Assembly: GCA_964390565.1 (NCBI GenBank)
Contig: CAYMII010000004.1
Span: 75,526 to 139,525 of the forward strand
Source of the DNA: UBA8529 sp964390565
Lineage (GTDB): Bacteria > Bacteroidota > Bacteroidia > Bacteroidales > Tenuifilaceae
DNA: 64,000 nt
Direction: 5' to 3'
Within the stretch, counting starts at the first letter, position 1, and each line of letters begins with the position of its first letter. Positions 9,663 to 17,550 of the stretch are shown here, in pieces. The notes under the pieces are model-generated. The model ran no database searches, was not told where the DNA came from, and saw only the letters and a list, made by a program, of their open reading frames with translations. A program made the translations under genes and the position numbers.

Positions 9663-9725
9663 TGATTTAAGGCATATGTAATTCATTTGGATACACCCTA
9701 TAAATTGGTTGTAATTCGTGTTCGT

Positions 9726-10196
9726 TTAAACTGTTGTTTTTGCTTTCCTAATCGAGTAAATAAGCCCAATTAAAGGTGCTAGGAATATTATAAGCCCTAT
9801 TAAAAGCATAAAAATATGCTCGCCTTTAATCCCCGGATCAAGAATTGCCTCATCAAACTTTGTAGGGTTATAGTATACTTTAACTTTAGCATCAACCGGG
9901 TATTTATTGGCAACCTTTTCGGCATCCTCCTTCTTTTTGTATTGTGCCATATCCTTTAATCGAATCCTCTCCGACGAATATGCATTGGTATCAACATCAT
10001 AGGTGTATACTATTTTTGGGACATACCTTGAGGAGTGGATCACCTCCGAGGAGTAGATTGTTCCCTGGGTAGTTGGCCATTTTTTTGCATTATAAGCATT
10101 TAGTGAATTATTTGCAGCAAAAAGTGTTAAGAGCAACCCCGCCATGCTTGCAAGGATTATAATTATTTTCCCTGATGTTGAAATTGGTTTTTCCAT
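9726..10196 (-). CDS. DUF3592 domain-containing membrane protein
   Basis: Protein of 156 residues with a membrane helix at about 8-27, an extracytoplasmic domain of about 90 residues, and a second helix at about 127-149. The middle domain has the DUF3592 pattern: WPTTQGTI near the start, YTYDVDTNAYSSERI, and VKVYYNPTKFDEAILDPG before the second helix. The function of the family is unknown. It is a single gene after a 130-bp gap, convergent with the lipoprotein gene to its left. Confidence 0.8.
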   Translation of the reverse strand: MEKPISTSGKIIIILASMAGLLLTLFAANNSLNAYNAKKWPTTQGTIYSSEVIHSSRYVPKIVYTYDVDTNAYSSERIRLKDMAQYKKKEDAEKVANKYPVDAKVKVYYNPTKFDEAILDPGIKGEHIFMLLIGLIIFLAPLIGLIYSIRKAKTTV

Positions 10197-10326
10197 ATTG
10201 TAAAATTTTGCATTGTTTATTTATCGAGCAATGAGCAATGTATTTGTAACCCAAGTTATAATTTTATGATTAACCTGACAAATATTTGATAATTAATACA
10301 CATTGAACCTCACTAAGCTATGTAAT

Positions 10327-11463
10327 CTACCCCTTATTCTTCCATAAAACCAGTATTAACAAGCCCAAAGCAATAAACCCCGATAGGATAAAAGCCCAGT
10401 TATTAACTAATCTAGATTTGGCAATAAGCTGATGATCTTTTGCAAAGAAATAATTCTCATTAATGTTCCAGAAGGTTTGGTTTCCCGAAATGCTATCTGC
10501 ATTTGTCTGAAGTAATTTTCCTGGCATTACTGTAGAGCACTTAATTTTATCGTTACGACTGTTTAACATTTTATTGATCTTCTTGCTCAACTCTTCGTAA
10601 ACTATTGGGTTTAACTTTTCAAGCGATCTCCCAGTTATATTTAACATGCTATCGATTCTATTAAAAGGGTATTTATCTGAATTTGAAAAAAGTTTTTCCA
10701 AATATTTTTTCTCGATTTCATGCTTCATTACAGCATCCTTTTGACCTATGATATATTCGTATATTTCTTTTGAAATAGGTTTATACTCTCTGGCTACTAA
10801 ATCTACATATTCTGCAGCAAGATTAATGGTCATAAATTTTAAATAGGCCAAAGTCTTTTGTGATTCAAGTTCTTTTGCTCTTAAACTATCTGAACGACTG
10901 AGTACAGGAATCTGTTTTAGGTCCTTAAGATGGACTAAACTATCGTGTTCCCGGCTGTAGGTGAAATTATCGTCGTAAATGTATGACAGATCCGCTTCAC
11001 TCATAAAATTTTCAATTGGAAATTGATTAAAGGGCATATATTTCTTATATACCTCGGTATAGGTAACATAAGTATAGAACCAACGAAATTGTTTTTTAAA
11101 AGCAATATCTACCTTGACTTCTTTTGAAGTATCGCTACTTACTTTTAAATAACTATTCAACTCTTCAATATTCTTAAAATGTCGAGTGGCGATATATTCA
11201 AACTTCTTAATCGGTTTAGAGTCTTTGTCAAGTTCCTGGTACCCACGAGAAACAATAGTCCAAGAGGTATCTCCAGGGAGAGGAACCCTTATATGACCCT
11301 TAAAAACCGAAGTTGAATCACTTGCTTTTACACTTATTGTTCTATCTAATGAACCATCTGCATTAACCCGCGTGGTTATTTCGTAGAAATCGATACAGCT
11401 ATTAATTGTGAATAGAATTATAATTGCTAAAACCTTTATTAGGATTGGATTTGACTTTTTCAT
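10327..11463 (-). CDS. putative lipoprotein with C-terminal membrane helix, third gene of sigma/anti-sigma operon
   Basis: Unrecognised protein of 378 residues. The N-terminus carries a signal ending in INSC (C23), consistent with lipidation, and the last 25 residues form a strong membrane helix followed by a basic tail (KNKG), so it may be anchored at both ends with the middle exposed on the outer face of the inner membrane. The middle is rich in charged and aromatic residues and predicted beta/alpha mixed; no catalytic motif is visible. It starts 11 bp after the anti-sigma factor stop on the same strand, suggesting it belongs to the same signalling operon as sensor or target (inference). 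Confidence 0.6.
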   Translation of the reverse strand: MKKSNPILIKVLAIIILFTINSCIDFYEITTRVNADGSLDRTISVKASDSTSVFKGHIRVPLPGDTSWTIVSRGYQELDKDSKPIKKFEYIATRHFKNIEELNSYLKVSSDTSKEVKVDIAFKKQFRWFYTYVTYTEVYKKYMPFNQFPIENFMSEADLSYIYDDNFTYSREHDSLVHLKDLKQIPVLSRSDSLRAKELESQKTLAYLKFMTINLAAEYVDLVAREYKPISKEIYEYIIGQKDAVMKHEIEKKYLEKLFSNSDKYPFNRIDSMLNITGRSLEKLNPIVYEELSKKINKMLNSRNDKIKCSTVMPGKLLQTNADSISGNQTFWNINENYFFAKDHQLIAKSRLVNNWAFILSGFIALGLLILVLWKNKG

Positions 11464-11474
11464 CGTAGTATGTT

Positions 11475-12137
11475 TTAATGATTCTCATTAATGGTTGAAT
11501 TGAGAATTTCAATCACCATCTTTTTTTTCATCTCTAAATCGGCGTTATTGAATTCAGAATTAGATCTTAGGCAAACTGTAGATGCAAATCCCCTATAACT
11601 TCGTAGAGGGTACTGCTGCGAGAGTTTAACCAACAAGTTGAGGTAGCGCGAATCGGCGACTAGCTGGTCTTTTATAAAATTTTCAGAAAAATTGAGACAT
11701 TCATTATAACTATTTAACAAAGGCTTATTTGCGTTTTTTCTTTCGTACGTTCGCCTGAGCGATGATTCCATTTGGCTCACAAATATGCTCTGCTGTACAT
11801 AAAACCCAACCATAATAAAAAGCAGAATACTAGCGGCAACCCTCAAGTAAAAAGGTTTGATTTTAAACTTATTGCTCTTATCACTTAGGGTTGAATTTGC
11901 ATTCAATCCACTTATCAATTCTACTATAGAATAGGTTAAAGCGGTGGGATTATCAAGCCTAGGCTGAGTCTCTCTTAAGGTTTGTATTAGGTTGTTGTAA
12001 ACTTCCATCTCCTTTACCTTTTCCATGCACTTTTTGCATACTGCAGTATGTTGTGCAATTTCATTCCTTTCCTTGATACCGAGATCATCAAGATTCGAAA
12101 GGGTGATTAGCTTTTCAATTCTATCGCACGATTTCAT
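11475..12137 (-). CDS. anti-sigma factor with zinc-finger-like N-terminus
   Basis: Membrane-spanning anti-sigma protein of 220 residues predicted to hold the adjacent ECF sigma factor. The N-terminal domain has the HxxxCxxC zinc anti-sigma signature (QHTAVCKKC); a single membrane helix follows at about 100-118 (VAASILLFIMVGFYV) and then an extracytoplasmic domain of about 100 residues. I use the ATG at 12137, which overlaps the sigma gene by 17 bp and has GGAGG seven bases upstream; the longer TTG start at 12155 has no such site. Overlap implies translational coupling with the sigma factor. Confidence 0.82.
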   Translation of the reverse strand: MKSCDRIEKLITLSNLDDLGIKERNEIAQHTAVCKKCMEKVKEMEVYNNLIQTLRETQPRLDNPTALTYSIVELISGLNANSTLSDKSNKFKIKPFYLRVAASILLFIMVGFYVQQSIFVSQMESSLRRTYERKNANKPLLNSYNECLNFSENFIKDQLVADSRYLNLLVKLSQQYPLRSYRGFASTVCLRSNSEFNNADLEMKKKMVIEILNSTINENH

Positions 12138-12699
12138 GGCTCCTCCATTCTTCAAGTTTCACAAACTTTTCCTTAATGCTTTTTCGGGCATAGTAGAGAT
12201 TTGATTTTACTTGCCCTTTGGGCATGTTAAGCACTTCGCTAGCCTCATCGAGGCTAAGACCTTGCAGATCGTTCAGAATAAAGATGATTCGCTGCTTTTC
12301 TGGTAATCCTTTCGATAGCTGCCGAATCTGTTTGGCCAGTTCTCTATTTCCAATCGAATTCTCAGTGCTACTCGATTCGTTTTCATTTTCAAAGTAAACC
12401 TCTGAACGCTTTTTCACCTCCTTCAACCTGTCGATGCAAGTGTTAACCACAATCCGGTACATCCAAGTGGTGAAAAGGTATTTACTATTATAGCTACCTA
12501 AATTTCTCCATACTTTAATGAACGAATCCTGAACAGCATCTTTAGCATCCTCGTCGTTAAGTAGTATCCTAAATGCCAACGTGTACGCGTACATTTGCAG
12601 TTTCTCTACTAGCTCTCTAAAGGCGTGAACATCGCCTCTAATACAACTTTCGATTAGCTCTGCTTTGGGTTGCGGTATTTTGGATACTCCTTCCAACAT
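12121..12699 (-). CDS. ECF-type RNA polymerase sigma factor
   Basis: Sigma-70 family, ECF group, 192 residues. Region 2 is clear (DAKDAVQDSFIKVWRNL and FTTWMYRIVVNTCIDRLK), a variable linker follows, and region 4 has the helix-turn-helix LSLDEASEVLNMPKGQVKSN. It directs RNA polymerase to a regulon that cannot be deduced from this window and probably includes its own operon. It is the first gene of sigma, anti-sigma (17-bp overlap) and a membrane lipoprotein gene, and is divergent from the PQQ-propeller gene across 303 bp. Confidence 0.93.
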   Translation of the reverse strand: MLEGVSKIPQPKAELIESCIRGDVHAFRELVEKLQMYAYTLAFRILLNDEDAKDAVQDSFIKVWRNLGSYNSKYLFTTWMYRIVVNTCIDRLKEVKKRSEVYFENENESSSTENSIGNRELAKQIRQLSKGLPEKQRIIFILNDLQGLSLDEASEVLNMPKGQVKSNLYYARKSIKEKFVKLEEWRSHEIVR

Positions 12700-13002
12700 T
12701 CAATGTCCAATTTTCTGATTTATTTACCTATGATACTGGCAATTTACAAAACGGTCAAATAGGAGGAATAGTTTTTTATTCATATTATTTGATAAACTAT
12801 TTCTGAATTGCATTCTAACAGGTGTTCGGTTTTGATATTTTAATGTTCGTTTTTGATATAATTCAACTGTAAATATTAAGTGTTCATATTCAGCATATTG
12901 TTGATTTTAAGAGTTAAGTAGTTTGTGGCATTAAGGTTGATAAAGAGAGAGATATATCAAAAACAGTATTTAAAAATTTATAAAAAAGTTAATTTAAAAG
13001 CC
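12700..13002. other. divergent intergenic region with a pair of 16-bp direct repeats
   Basis: This 303-bp gap separates the sigma factor gene (minus) from the PQQ-propeller gene (plus). Besides the direct repeats at 12823-12859 it is AT-rich with no ORF or RNA gene seen. An in-frame GTG at 12925 could extend the downstream gene but would bury its signal peptide, so the stretch is treated as non-coding. Confidence 0.6.
12823..12859 (+). promoter_or_regulatory. candidate operator: two 16-bp direct repeats with 21-bp period
   Basis: TGTTCGGTTTTGATAT at 12823-12838 and TGTTCGTTTTTGATAT at 12844-12859 differ at one base and are spaced by exactly 21 bp, two helical turns. They lie about 145 bp before the ATG at 13003 and about 125 bp before the divergent sigma gene, as expected for a dimer-binding regulator or an alternative-sigma element. 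A third TGTTCATAT-like copy follows at 12881. Confidence 0.45.
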
Positions 13003-14214
13003 ATGAGAAAACTAATCGTGTTTGCTATTCTTTTTTCATGTTTAGAGAGCTATGCTCAACATGAAGTTGCCCAATGGCGTGGACCCAATAGAAACGGAGT
13101 ATATCCCGAAATGAATTTGCTTGCAAAATGGCCTGCTGAAGGCCCAAAACTTCTCTGGAAAAATGAAGAAATTGGATTGGGTTATTCGTCGGCTGCTGTA
13201 ACCTCTAACAGGTTATATACAGCGGGTTCAATCGATAGCTCCATTTATATATTCTCCTTCGATTTAAATGGAAAATTAATATGGAAAAATAAGCTTGGGC
13301 CAGAATGGAACAAGGATTTCCCTGGAACTCGAGCAACCCCATTGATTTACGATGGGCTTGGGTATATTACTAGCGGCAAAGGTATGCTATACTGTTTCGA
13401 TGCTCAAACAGGAAGTGTTAAATGGAAAAAGGATCTATTCAATGATTTGAACGGTAAAAGCGTTCAATGGGGTTATACAGATAATCTAATAGTTGATGGG
13501 AATAAGCTGATATGCACGCCTGGAGGTGTTAAGGATAATGTGGTTGCTCTTGATAAAAACAATGGAAATATTATCTGGCGGAGTAACGGCAACGGTGAGC
13601 CAAGTGCCTATTGTTCTCCTATCATTATTGAAAAAAACGGGAAAAAGTATTTTATTACAATGACATTGAGGTCACTAATTTCTTTGGATTTAGAAACTGG
13701 TGCGCTAGTTTGGAAACAAAGCCTTATTGGCGATTGCCATGCAAATACGCCTATATATTCCCAAGGTTTATTATGTGGTTACGATGTTGTTGGAGGCTCT
13801 GTTCTTAAGTTGGCCGATGATGGTAAAAGTGTTCAGGTGGCATGGAAAAACAGCAAGATAAGAACAGCCCAAGGTGATGGTGTAGTTATTAATGATGATC
13901 TATTTAGTTTCAATTCAAATCAAAAAGTTGTGTATTGTGTTGATTGGAAGACTGGGAAGGAGAAATATTCATACAATTTGAATACGAGAATGCTCACCCT
14001 TATTGCTGCAGAAGGACTACTCTACTGCTACTCTTTCGATAGAGGAGAGGTTCATCTACTTAAACCCAATGGTAAAAGTTTCGACTTAGTGGGCAATTTT
14101 ACCCTCCCTGGTAATCGAGATGAGCATTGTGCTCACCCAGTAATAAAAGATGGCAGAATATATTTTAGAATAGATAACATGCTCTTTGCTTACTCAATAT
14201 CAGCGAAAGGTTAA
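13003..14214 (+). CDS. exported PQQ-like beta-propeller repeat protein
   Basis: Predicted periplasmic protein of 403 residues with a signal peptide (MRKLIVFAILFSCLESYAQ) when started at the ATG at 13003; the GTG-started form at 12925 would put 26 basic residues before it and is unlikely. The mature part contains PQQ/pyrrolo-quinoline-type blades seen as repeated WK/WR tryptophan-docking segments (QWRGPNRNGVYPE at the start, GKLIWKNKLG, GSVKWKKDL, GNIIWRSNG, GALVWKQSL). The QWRGPxRxG opening is typical of outer-membrane biogenesis-like or putative quinoprotein propellers in Bacteroidota and Planctomycetes. There are no obvious dehydrogenase cofactor ligands, so a binding or scaffold role is as likely as an enzyme. 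Confidence 0.85.
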   Translation: MRKLIVFAILFSCLESYAQHEVAQWRGPNRNGVYPEMNLLAKWPAEGPKLLWKNEEIGLGYSSAAVTSNRLYTAGSIDSSIYIFSFDLNGKLIWKNKLGPEWNKDFPGTRATPLIYDGLGYITSGKGMLYCFDAQTGSVKWKKDLFNDLNGKSVQWGYTDNLIVDGNKLICTPGGVKDNVVALDKNNGNIIWRSNGNGEPSAYCSPIIIEKNGKKYFITMTLRSLISLDLETGALVWKQSLIGDCHANTPIYSQGLLCGYDVVGGSVLKLADDGKSVQVAWKNSKIRTAQGDGVVINDDLFSFNSNQKVVYCVDWKTGKEKYSYNLNTRMLTLIAAEGLLYCYSFDRGEVHLLKPNGKSFDLVGNFTLPGNRDEHCAHPVIKDGRIYFRIDNMLFAYSISAKG

Positions 14215-14316
14215 TTTAATTATTGTGTTTTAGTAATTTGAAGAATAGAATTATTTGAGAAAAAAGCAGGGTATTTAATGGGTTAGGAATCTTATAAAAA
14301 TATAAGCCCTACAATC

Positions 14317-15363
14317 ATGAAAAAAGGAAATTGTTTTTTATCGATCTTAACATTTGTACTGCTTATTTTTCTCTCATCAAATTGTACAAAAGATAAGTCG
14401 ACCGAATCAAGCATTGATTACCAGCAGCTTGAGACTGCATTTGATGCCGCTTCTCAAATTAGTAATTTGAAGAGTTTCGTGGTTTTTCACAGGGATTCAA
14501 TTTTAAAACAGGCTTATTTTGGCGATGGTGGCGCAGATATTCGTCATAACGTTCGTTCCGTTACAAAAAGTGTTGTAAGCATTCTAATTGGGATTGCAAT
14601 TGACAAAGGTTACTTAACATCAGTTGAACAAACTTTAGGCGAATTTATCGATCCCGAAGTATACAATATAACACCACAGAAAGCAGCAATTACAATACGT
14701 CATCTCCTTACCATGACTAGCGGTTTTGAGTGGAATGAGTTAACCGCCTCTGGGTATAATGATTGGGTTTTGTCCGATAATCAAGTTCAGTATGTATTAG
14801 ATAAGCCATTAGCTGCTCAACCCGGACAATATTTTACCTATAATTCAGCATGCACCCACCTACTTTCGTTTATTATTACAAAGGCAACAGGCATGTCTAC
14901 CTATGAATTTTCATTAAAATACCTATTTAACCCCATAGGAATTGAGGAGGTTGATTGGTATATCGATAAGCAAGGATATTGTAATGGGGGAGCAGGGTTG
15001 GTTTTTACCCCGCATGATATGGTGAAAATCGGTCAATTAATCCTTAATAAGGGAGTTTATAATGGCAATGTAATAGTTTCATCCAATTATATTGAACAAT
15101 CAATTCAGCCAAAAGTATCAGTAAGCGGAGTAATGAGTTTTGCCTCCAACTATGGTTATTGCTGGTGGTTAGGGAGTAGCAATGGTAATAGTTTTGTTTT
15201 TGCAAATGGATATGGTGGACAGTTTATTGTTATTGTACCAAGTAAAAATCTTATCGTTGTTGCTACTAATACATGGAGTGGTGTTCAAGCATCGGTTGCA
15301 AATGAACAATGGTATCGAACCCTCGATATAATAGTTAATACTGTTATTACAGCTTTTAATTAA
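14317..15363 (+). CDS. serine hydrolase lipoprotein, beta-lactamase (class C/NylB-like) family
   Basis: Predicted lipoprotein (C23 after LIFLSSN) of 348 residues with the beta-lactamase/transpeptidase fold of PF00144. The catalytic SxxK is S81-V-T-K84, the second motif is the YNS form (FTYNSACTHLLS) that is usual in the 6-aminohexanoate-dimer hydrolase-like branch, and the C-terminal GYGGQFIVIVP strand replaces the KTG motif. This branch is mostly esterases or amidases rather than penicillin-resistance enzymes. It is followed after 5 bp by a metalloprotease-like lipoprotein gene, so the two are probably cotranscribed. Substrate is unknown. Confidence 0.88.
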   Translation: MKKGNCFLSILTFVLLIFLSSNCTKDKSTESSIDYQQLETAFDAASQISNLKSFVVFHRDSILKQAYFGDGGADIRHNVRSVTKSVVSILIGIAIDKGYLTSVEQTLGEFIDPEVYNITPQKAAITIRHLLTMTSGFEWNELTASGYNDWVLSDNQVQYVLDKPLAAQPGQYFTYNSACTHLLSFIITKATGMSTYEFSLKYLFNPIGIEEVDWYIDKQGYCNGGAGLVFTPHDMVKIGQLILNKGVYNGNVIVSSNYIEQSIQPKVSVSGVMSFASNYGYCWWLGSSNGNSFVFANGYGGQFIVIVPSKNLIVVATNTWSGVQASVANEQWYRTLDIIVNTVITAFN

Positions 15364-15368
15364 ATAGG

Positions 15369-16103
15369 ATGAGATCAATAATTACAGTGTTTGGGATTCA
15401 AATATTATTGCTGTTTAGCTGTGCAAATACTGAATCAAACGATTTAACTACGGTTGAAATTGATACCGACAATTTCTCCTTTATGCTTTATGATGGTTTA
15501 TCTCAAGACAAATTAGCTTCAATTCAAAGTAAACTAAGCGATAATTATGTTAGAGTCTTAGGTGATTTTGAGATAACATCGATGGACAAGGTAACCGTTA
15601 GGATATGGTTCAACGAGAAAAATTTTCTTGACGATATGGAGCGTGCAATTGGAAGAAGGTATACTGGTGCAAGCGGCTGGGTTTATAGCGCTAAAGATAT
15701 TAGAGTTTTATACAGGGGCAACGCAACTGGACAAATTGCACTTCATGAATTCTGCCATGCTGCTTCATTAGCGTTAAATAATCGAATTGGGAATAACCCA
15801 AGATGGCTATGGGAAGCGGTTGCAATTTATGAGGCTAGGGAGTTTGTCGACCCCAAAACGTTAAGCTATTTGGTAAGCGGCAATTACCCAACAATAGCTG
15901 AGCTGAACTCCGATTTTAATACTGGTGTTAATAAGATTTATTCAGTTGGATATCTGTTATCAGAGTATATTATTACGAATTGGGATAAAGATAAATATAT
16001 TGGAATAATAAGATCCAATGGCAATATTCAAGAAACATTGGGAATAACTACACAGGAATTTGAGGCAGGATGGAAAAAATTTGTGATAGCAAAGTATTTT
16101 TAA
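15369..16103 (+). CDS. lipoprotein with gluzincin (peptidase MA-like) metalloprotease motif
   Basis: Predicted lipoprotein of 244 residues (signal MRSIITVFGIQILLLFSC, lipid on C18). The zinc motif HEFCH at 126-130 and a glutamate 18-25 residues further on (WLWEAVAIYE, 146-155) give the HExxH...E pattern of gluzincin/peptidase MA-like proteins; residues 55-115 have the conserved strand pattern of that family (TVRIWFNEK, ASGWVYSAKDIRVLY). It is therefore a probable envelope peptidase, though activity is not certain. It begins 5 bp after the serine hydrolase lipoprotein stop, forming a two-gene unit of exported hydrolases. Confidence 0.78.
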   Translation: MRSIITVFGIQILLLFSCANTESNDLTTVEIDTDNFSFMLYDGLSQDKLASIQSKLSDNYVRVLGDFEITSMDKVTVRIWFNEKNFLDDMERAIGRRYTGASGWVYSAKDIRVLYRGNATGQIALHEFCHAASLALNNRIGNNPRWLWEAVAIYEAREFVDPKTLSYLVSGNYPTIAELNSDFNTGVNKIYSVGYLLSEYIITNWDKDKYIGIIRSNGNIQETLGITTQEFEAGWKKFVIAKYF

Positions 16104-16131
16104 TGATTTGAAGTACACATTGAGTAAAGAA

Positions 16132-16198
16132 TAACTACCTCCAAAAAGTGGAGGTGAAATACCCATTCTTGTCTACTTGTTAACTTAATAAGCAACCT
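16132..16198. repeat. dispersed intergenic repeat with hairpin (copy A)
   Basis: It contains the hairpin ACCTCCA (16137-16143) / TGGAGGT (16149-16155), then AAATACCCATTCTT (16157-16170, repeated exactly at 18899-18912) and CTTGTTAACTTA (repeated near 20777). It lies between convergent genes and the hairpin could also act as a terminator, though no T-run follows. Confidence 0.55.
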
Positions 16199-16214
16199 CA
16201 GCCGAACGAAAAGG

Positions 16215-16640
16215 CTACTCCTCGGATTCGTTTACTTTTGGCAGGAAAAACTCCACCTTCCCGCATTGAGGGCAATAATAAATATCAAACGACTCCTTAT
16301 TTGTCATCAATTCAAAAAGGTTTCCAAATACACCATAATGAGCACCCTCATGAAATTCAGAATTACCTCTGGAAACCATAGGAACTTTACATCTTAAACA
16401 ATCTAGATTTCGGTAGTCTTCGCTTTGGGTTGGAGCAAAGGGAAGGGCATTTTCACCAAGTTCATGGGTGCAATTTGGACAGTACTTTAAGCCAGAGTCA
16501 ACATCTGCATTGCAATTTAGACATTTCTCCAAAAACTCATTCTTGGTAATAATCCTATCTTCCGAAAAGCTGTACTGACAGTACCAGCAGATATCAAAAT
16601 TGTTTTCAACTTCGGATCTACATTTAGGGCAAATTTTCAT
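16215..16640 (-). CDS. zinc-ribbon protein with multiple CxxC pairs
   Basis: Small cytoplasmic protein of 141 residues with eight or more cysteines arranged as CxxC knuckles: C4/C7 with C18/C21, C40/C43 with C54/C57, and a third set CLRC (about 81-84) with CPQC (about 122-125). The first two form compact double zinc ribbons; the third encloses a 37-residue insertion. No enzymatic motif is present. Such modules bind nucleic acids or proteins; the specific role is unknown. It is a single gene on the minus strand between the lipoprotein pair and the CsbD-like gene. Confidence 0.75.
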   Translation of the reverse strand: MKICPKCRSEVENNFDICWYCQYSFSEDRIITKNEFLEKCLNCNADVDSGLKYCPNCTHELGENALPFAPTQSEDYRNLDCLRCKVPMVSRGNSEFHEGAHYGVFGNLFELMTNKESFDIYYCPQCGKVEFFLPKVNESEE

Positions 16641-16858
16641 AGCGTAATGGAAATAATGTTTTTATTGAATTGAAATATTGATGCGCTTCACTCACTCTGC
16701 ATATCCAGTGATGAATTGCATGCGTCAACAGCTATCAGTAAAACTAGCTATAACTGGTTAGCTTACCAAATCGTTGTAATCCCCAATTCTAAAATATTTA
16801 ATGATTTAACCTCGAGTTAACGAGGGATTAAGCAAGGCCTATACCTAATGTGTGAATC

Positions 16859-16914
16859 ATGTAACTTTTAGCTGGAGTTATGTAACTCATCGCATACGCA
16901 ATGCTCTAATTTTG
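16859..16914 (+). promoter_or_regulatory. candidate activator-dependent promoter of the CsbD-like gene
   Basis: TAATTTTG at 16907-16914 fits the -7 consensus TAnnTTTG, 24 bp before the ATG at 16938. No TTTG is at the -33 position; instead two direct repeats of ATGTAACT (16859-16866 and 16880-16887) with a 21-bp period occupy that area. A regulator binding there could replace the missing -33 contact (inference). The rest of the 297-bp gap upstream shows only a short CCTCG/CGAGG hairpin near 16811. Confidence 0.4.
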
Positions 16915-16937
16915 AACAATCAATCCCCCCTTTTTTA

Positions 16938-17141
16938 ATGAAATCAACTGGTATCATAAGACCCTCTCGAAGTATCGAAAAGTGGGACGTGCAGAAAGTT
17001 AGGCTATTAAAACGATATCCTAATCTATCGGATAATGATCTAAAATTTGAGGCGGGTCGAAAGTTCGAAATGATTGCAAGGGTTGCCGAAAAACTTGGTA
17101 TACCTCATTCTGACATGAAACTTATATTCGATAAAATTTAA
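16938..17141 (+). CDS. CsbD/YjbJ-like small stress protein
   Basis: Protein of 67 residues without hydrophobic segments. The order of conserved positions (KWDVQKVRLLKRYPNLSDND, then a GR..E segment and a final LG....) resembles the CsbD/UPF0337 pattern of W..QK..L...YP.LTD.DL followed by G..EE, so I assign it tentatively to that family of small general-stress proteins. It is 40 bp upstream of the 40-residue basic mini-protein gene and may be cotranscribed with it. The function of CsbD proteins is not established. Confidence 0.65.
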   Translation: MKSTGIIRPSRSIEKWDVQKVRLLKRYPNLSDNDLKFEAGRKFEMIARVAEKLGIPHSDMKLIFDKI

Positions 17142-17181
17142 ACAATTATTAAGTTTAACTATAATCATTTAAAAATTAAAA

Positions 17182-17304
17182 ATGTCAAAAGAAAAAGAAG
17201 GCAAAGAGAAGTCGGGTAAAAAGGCACCTGCAAGAAACCTGAAAGAGAAAAGGGCTGCAAAAGCGGCTAAGCGCGACGATAAGAATAAGATTGTTGTTCT
17301 TTAG
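17182..17304 (+). CDS. 40-residue Lys/Arg-rich mini-protein, paralogue of 6950-7057
   Basis: Short ORF from the ATG at 17182 to the TAG at 17302. The product starts MSKEKEGKEK, contains NLKEKRAAKAAKR and ends KNKIVVL; the central 13 residues match the 6950-7057 product at all but one position. It is strongly basic and probably helical in the middle. It sits 40 bp behind a CsbD-like stress protein, so stress-linked expression is plausible. The following 246 bp up to 17551 hold no gene that I can see. Confidence 0.65.
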   Translation: MSKEKEGKEKSGKKAPARNLKEKRAAKAAKRDDKNKIVVL

Positions 17305-17550
17305 CGAATAGTTTTCTTTTTATCGTTTTTAAATCTTACAGCCATCTGCAAGGGAGAATTTTATTTGGTGGTTTAAATATGTGAGTATTGTATCTCTTTA
17401 TTGCTAAAATGTAAGTACCTTAGAAGATATATATTCAAGATATAATCCTGTCATTTACTATTTATCATCATAAAGTCTTGGAATTATAACATCCAAGTTG
17501 CACATTTTACTTGATATACACTCATTTTTTTAACTTAAAACATAAATTAT

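Noticed and set aside
14317..15363. Reading the lipoprotein serine hydrolase as a true beta-lactamase
   Set aside because: The YNS second motif and the missing KTG point to the esterase/amidase branch.
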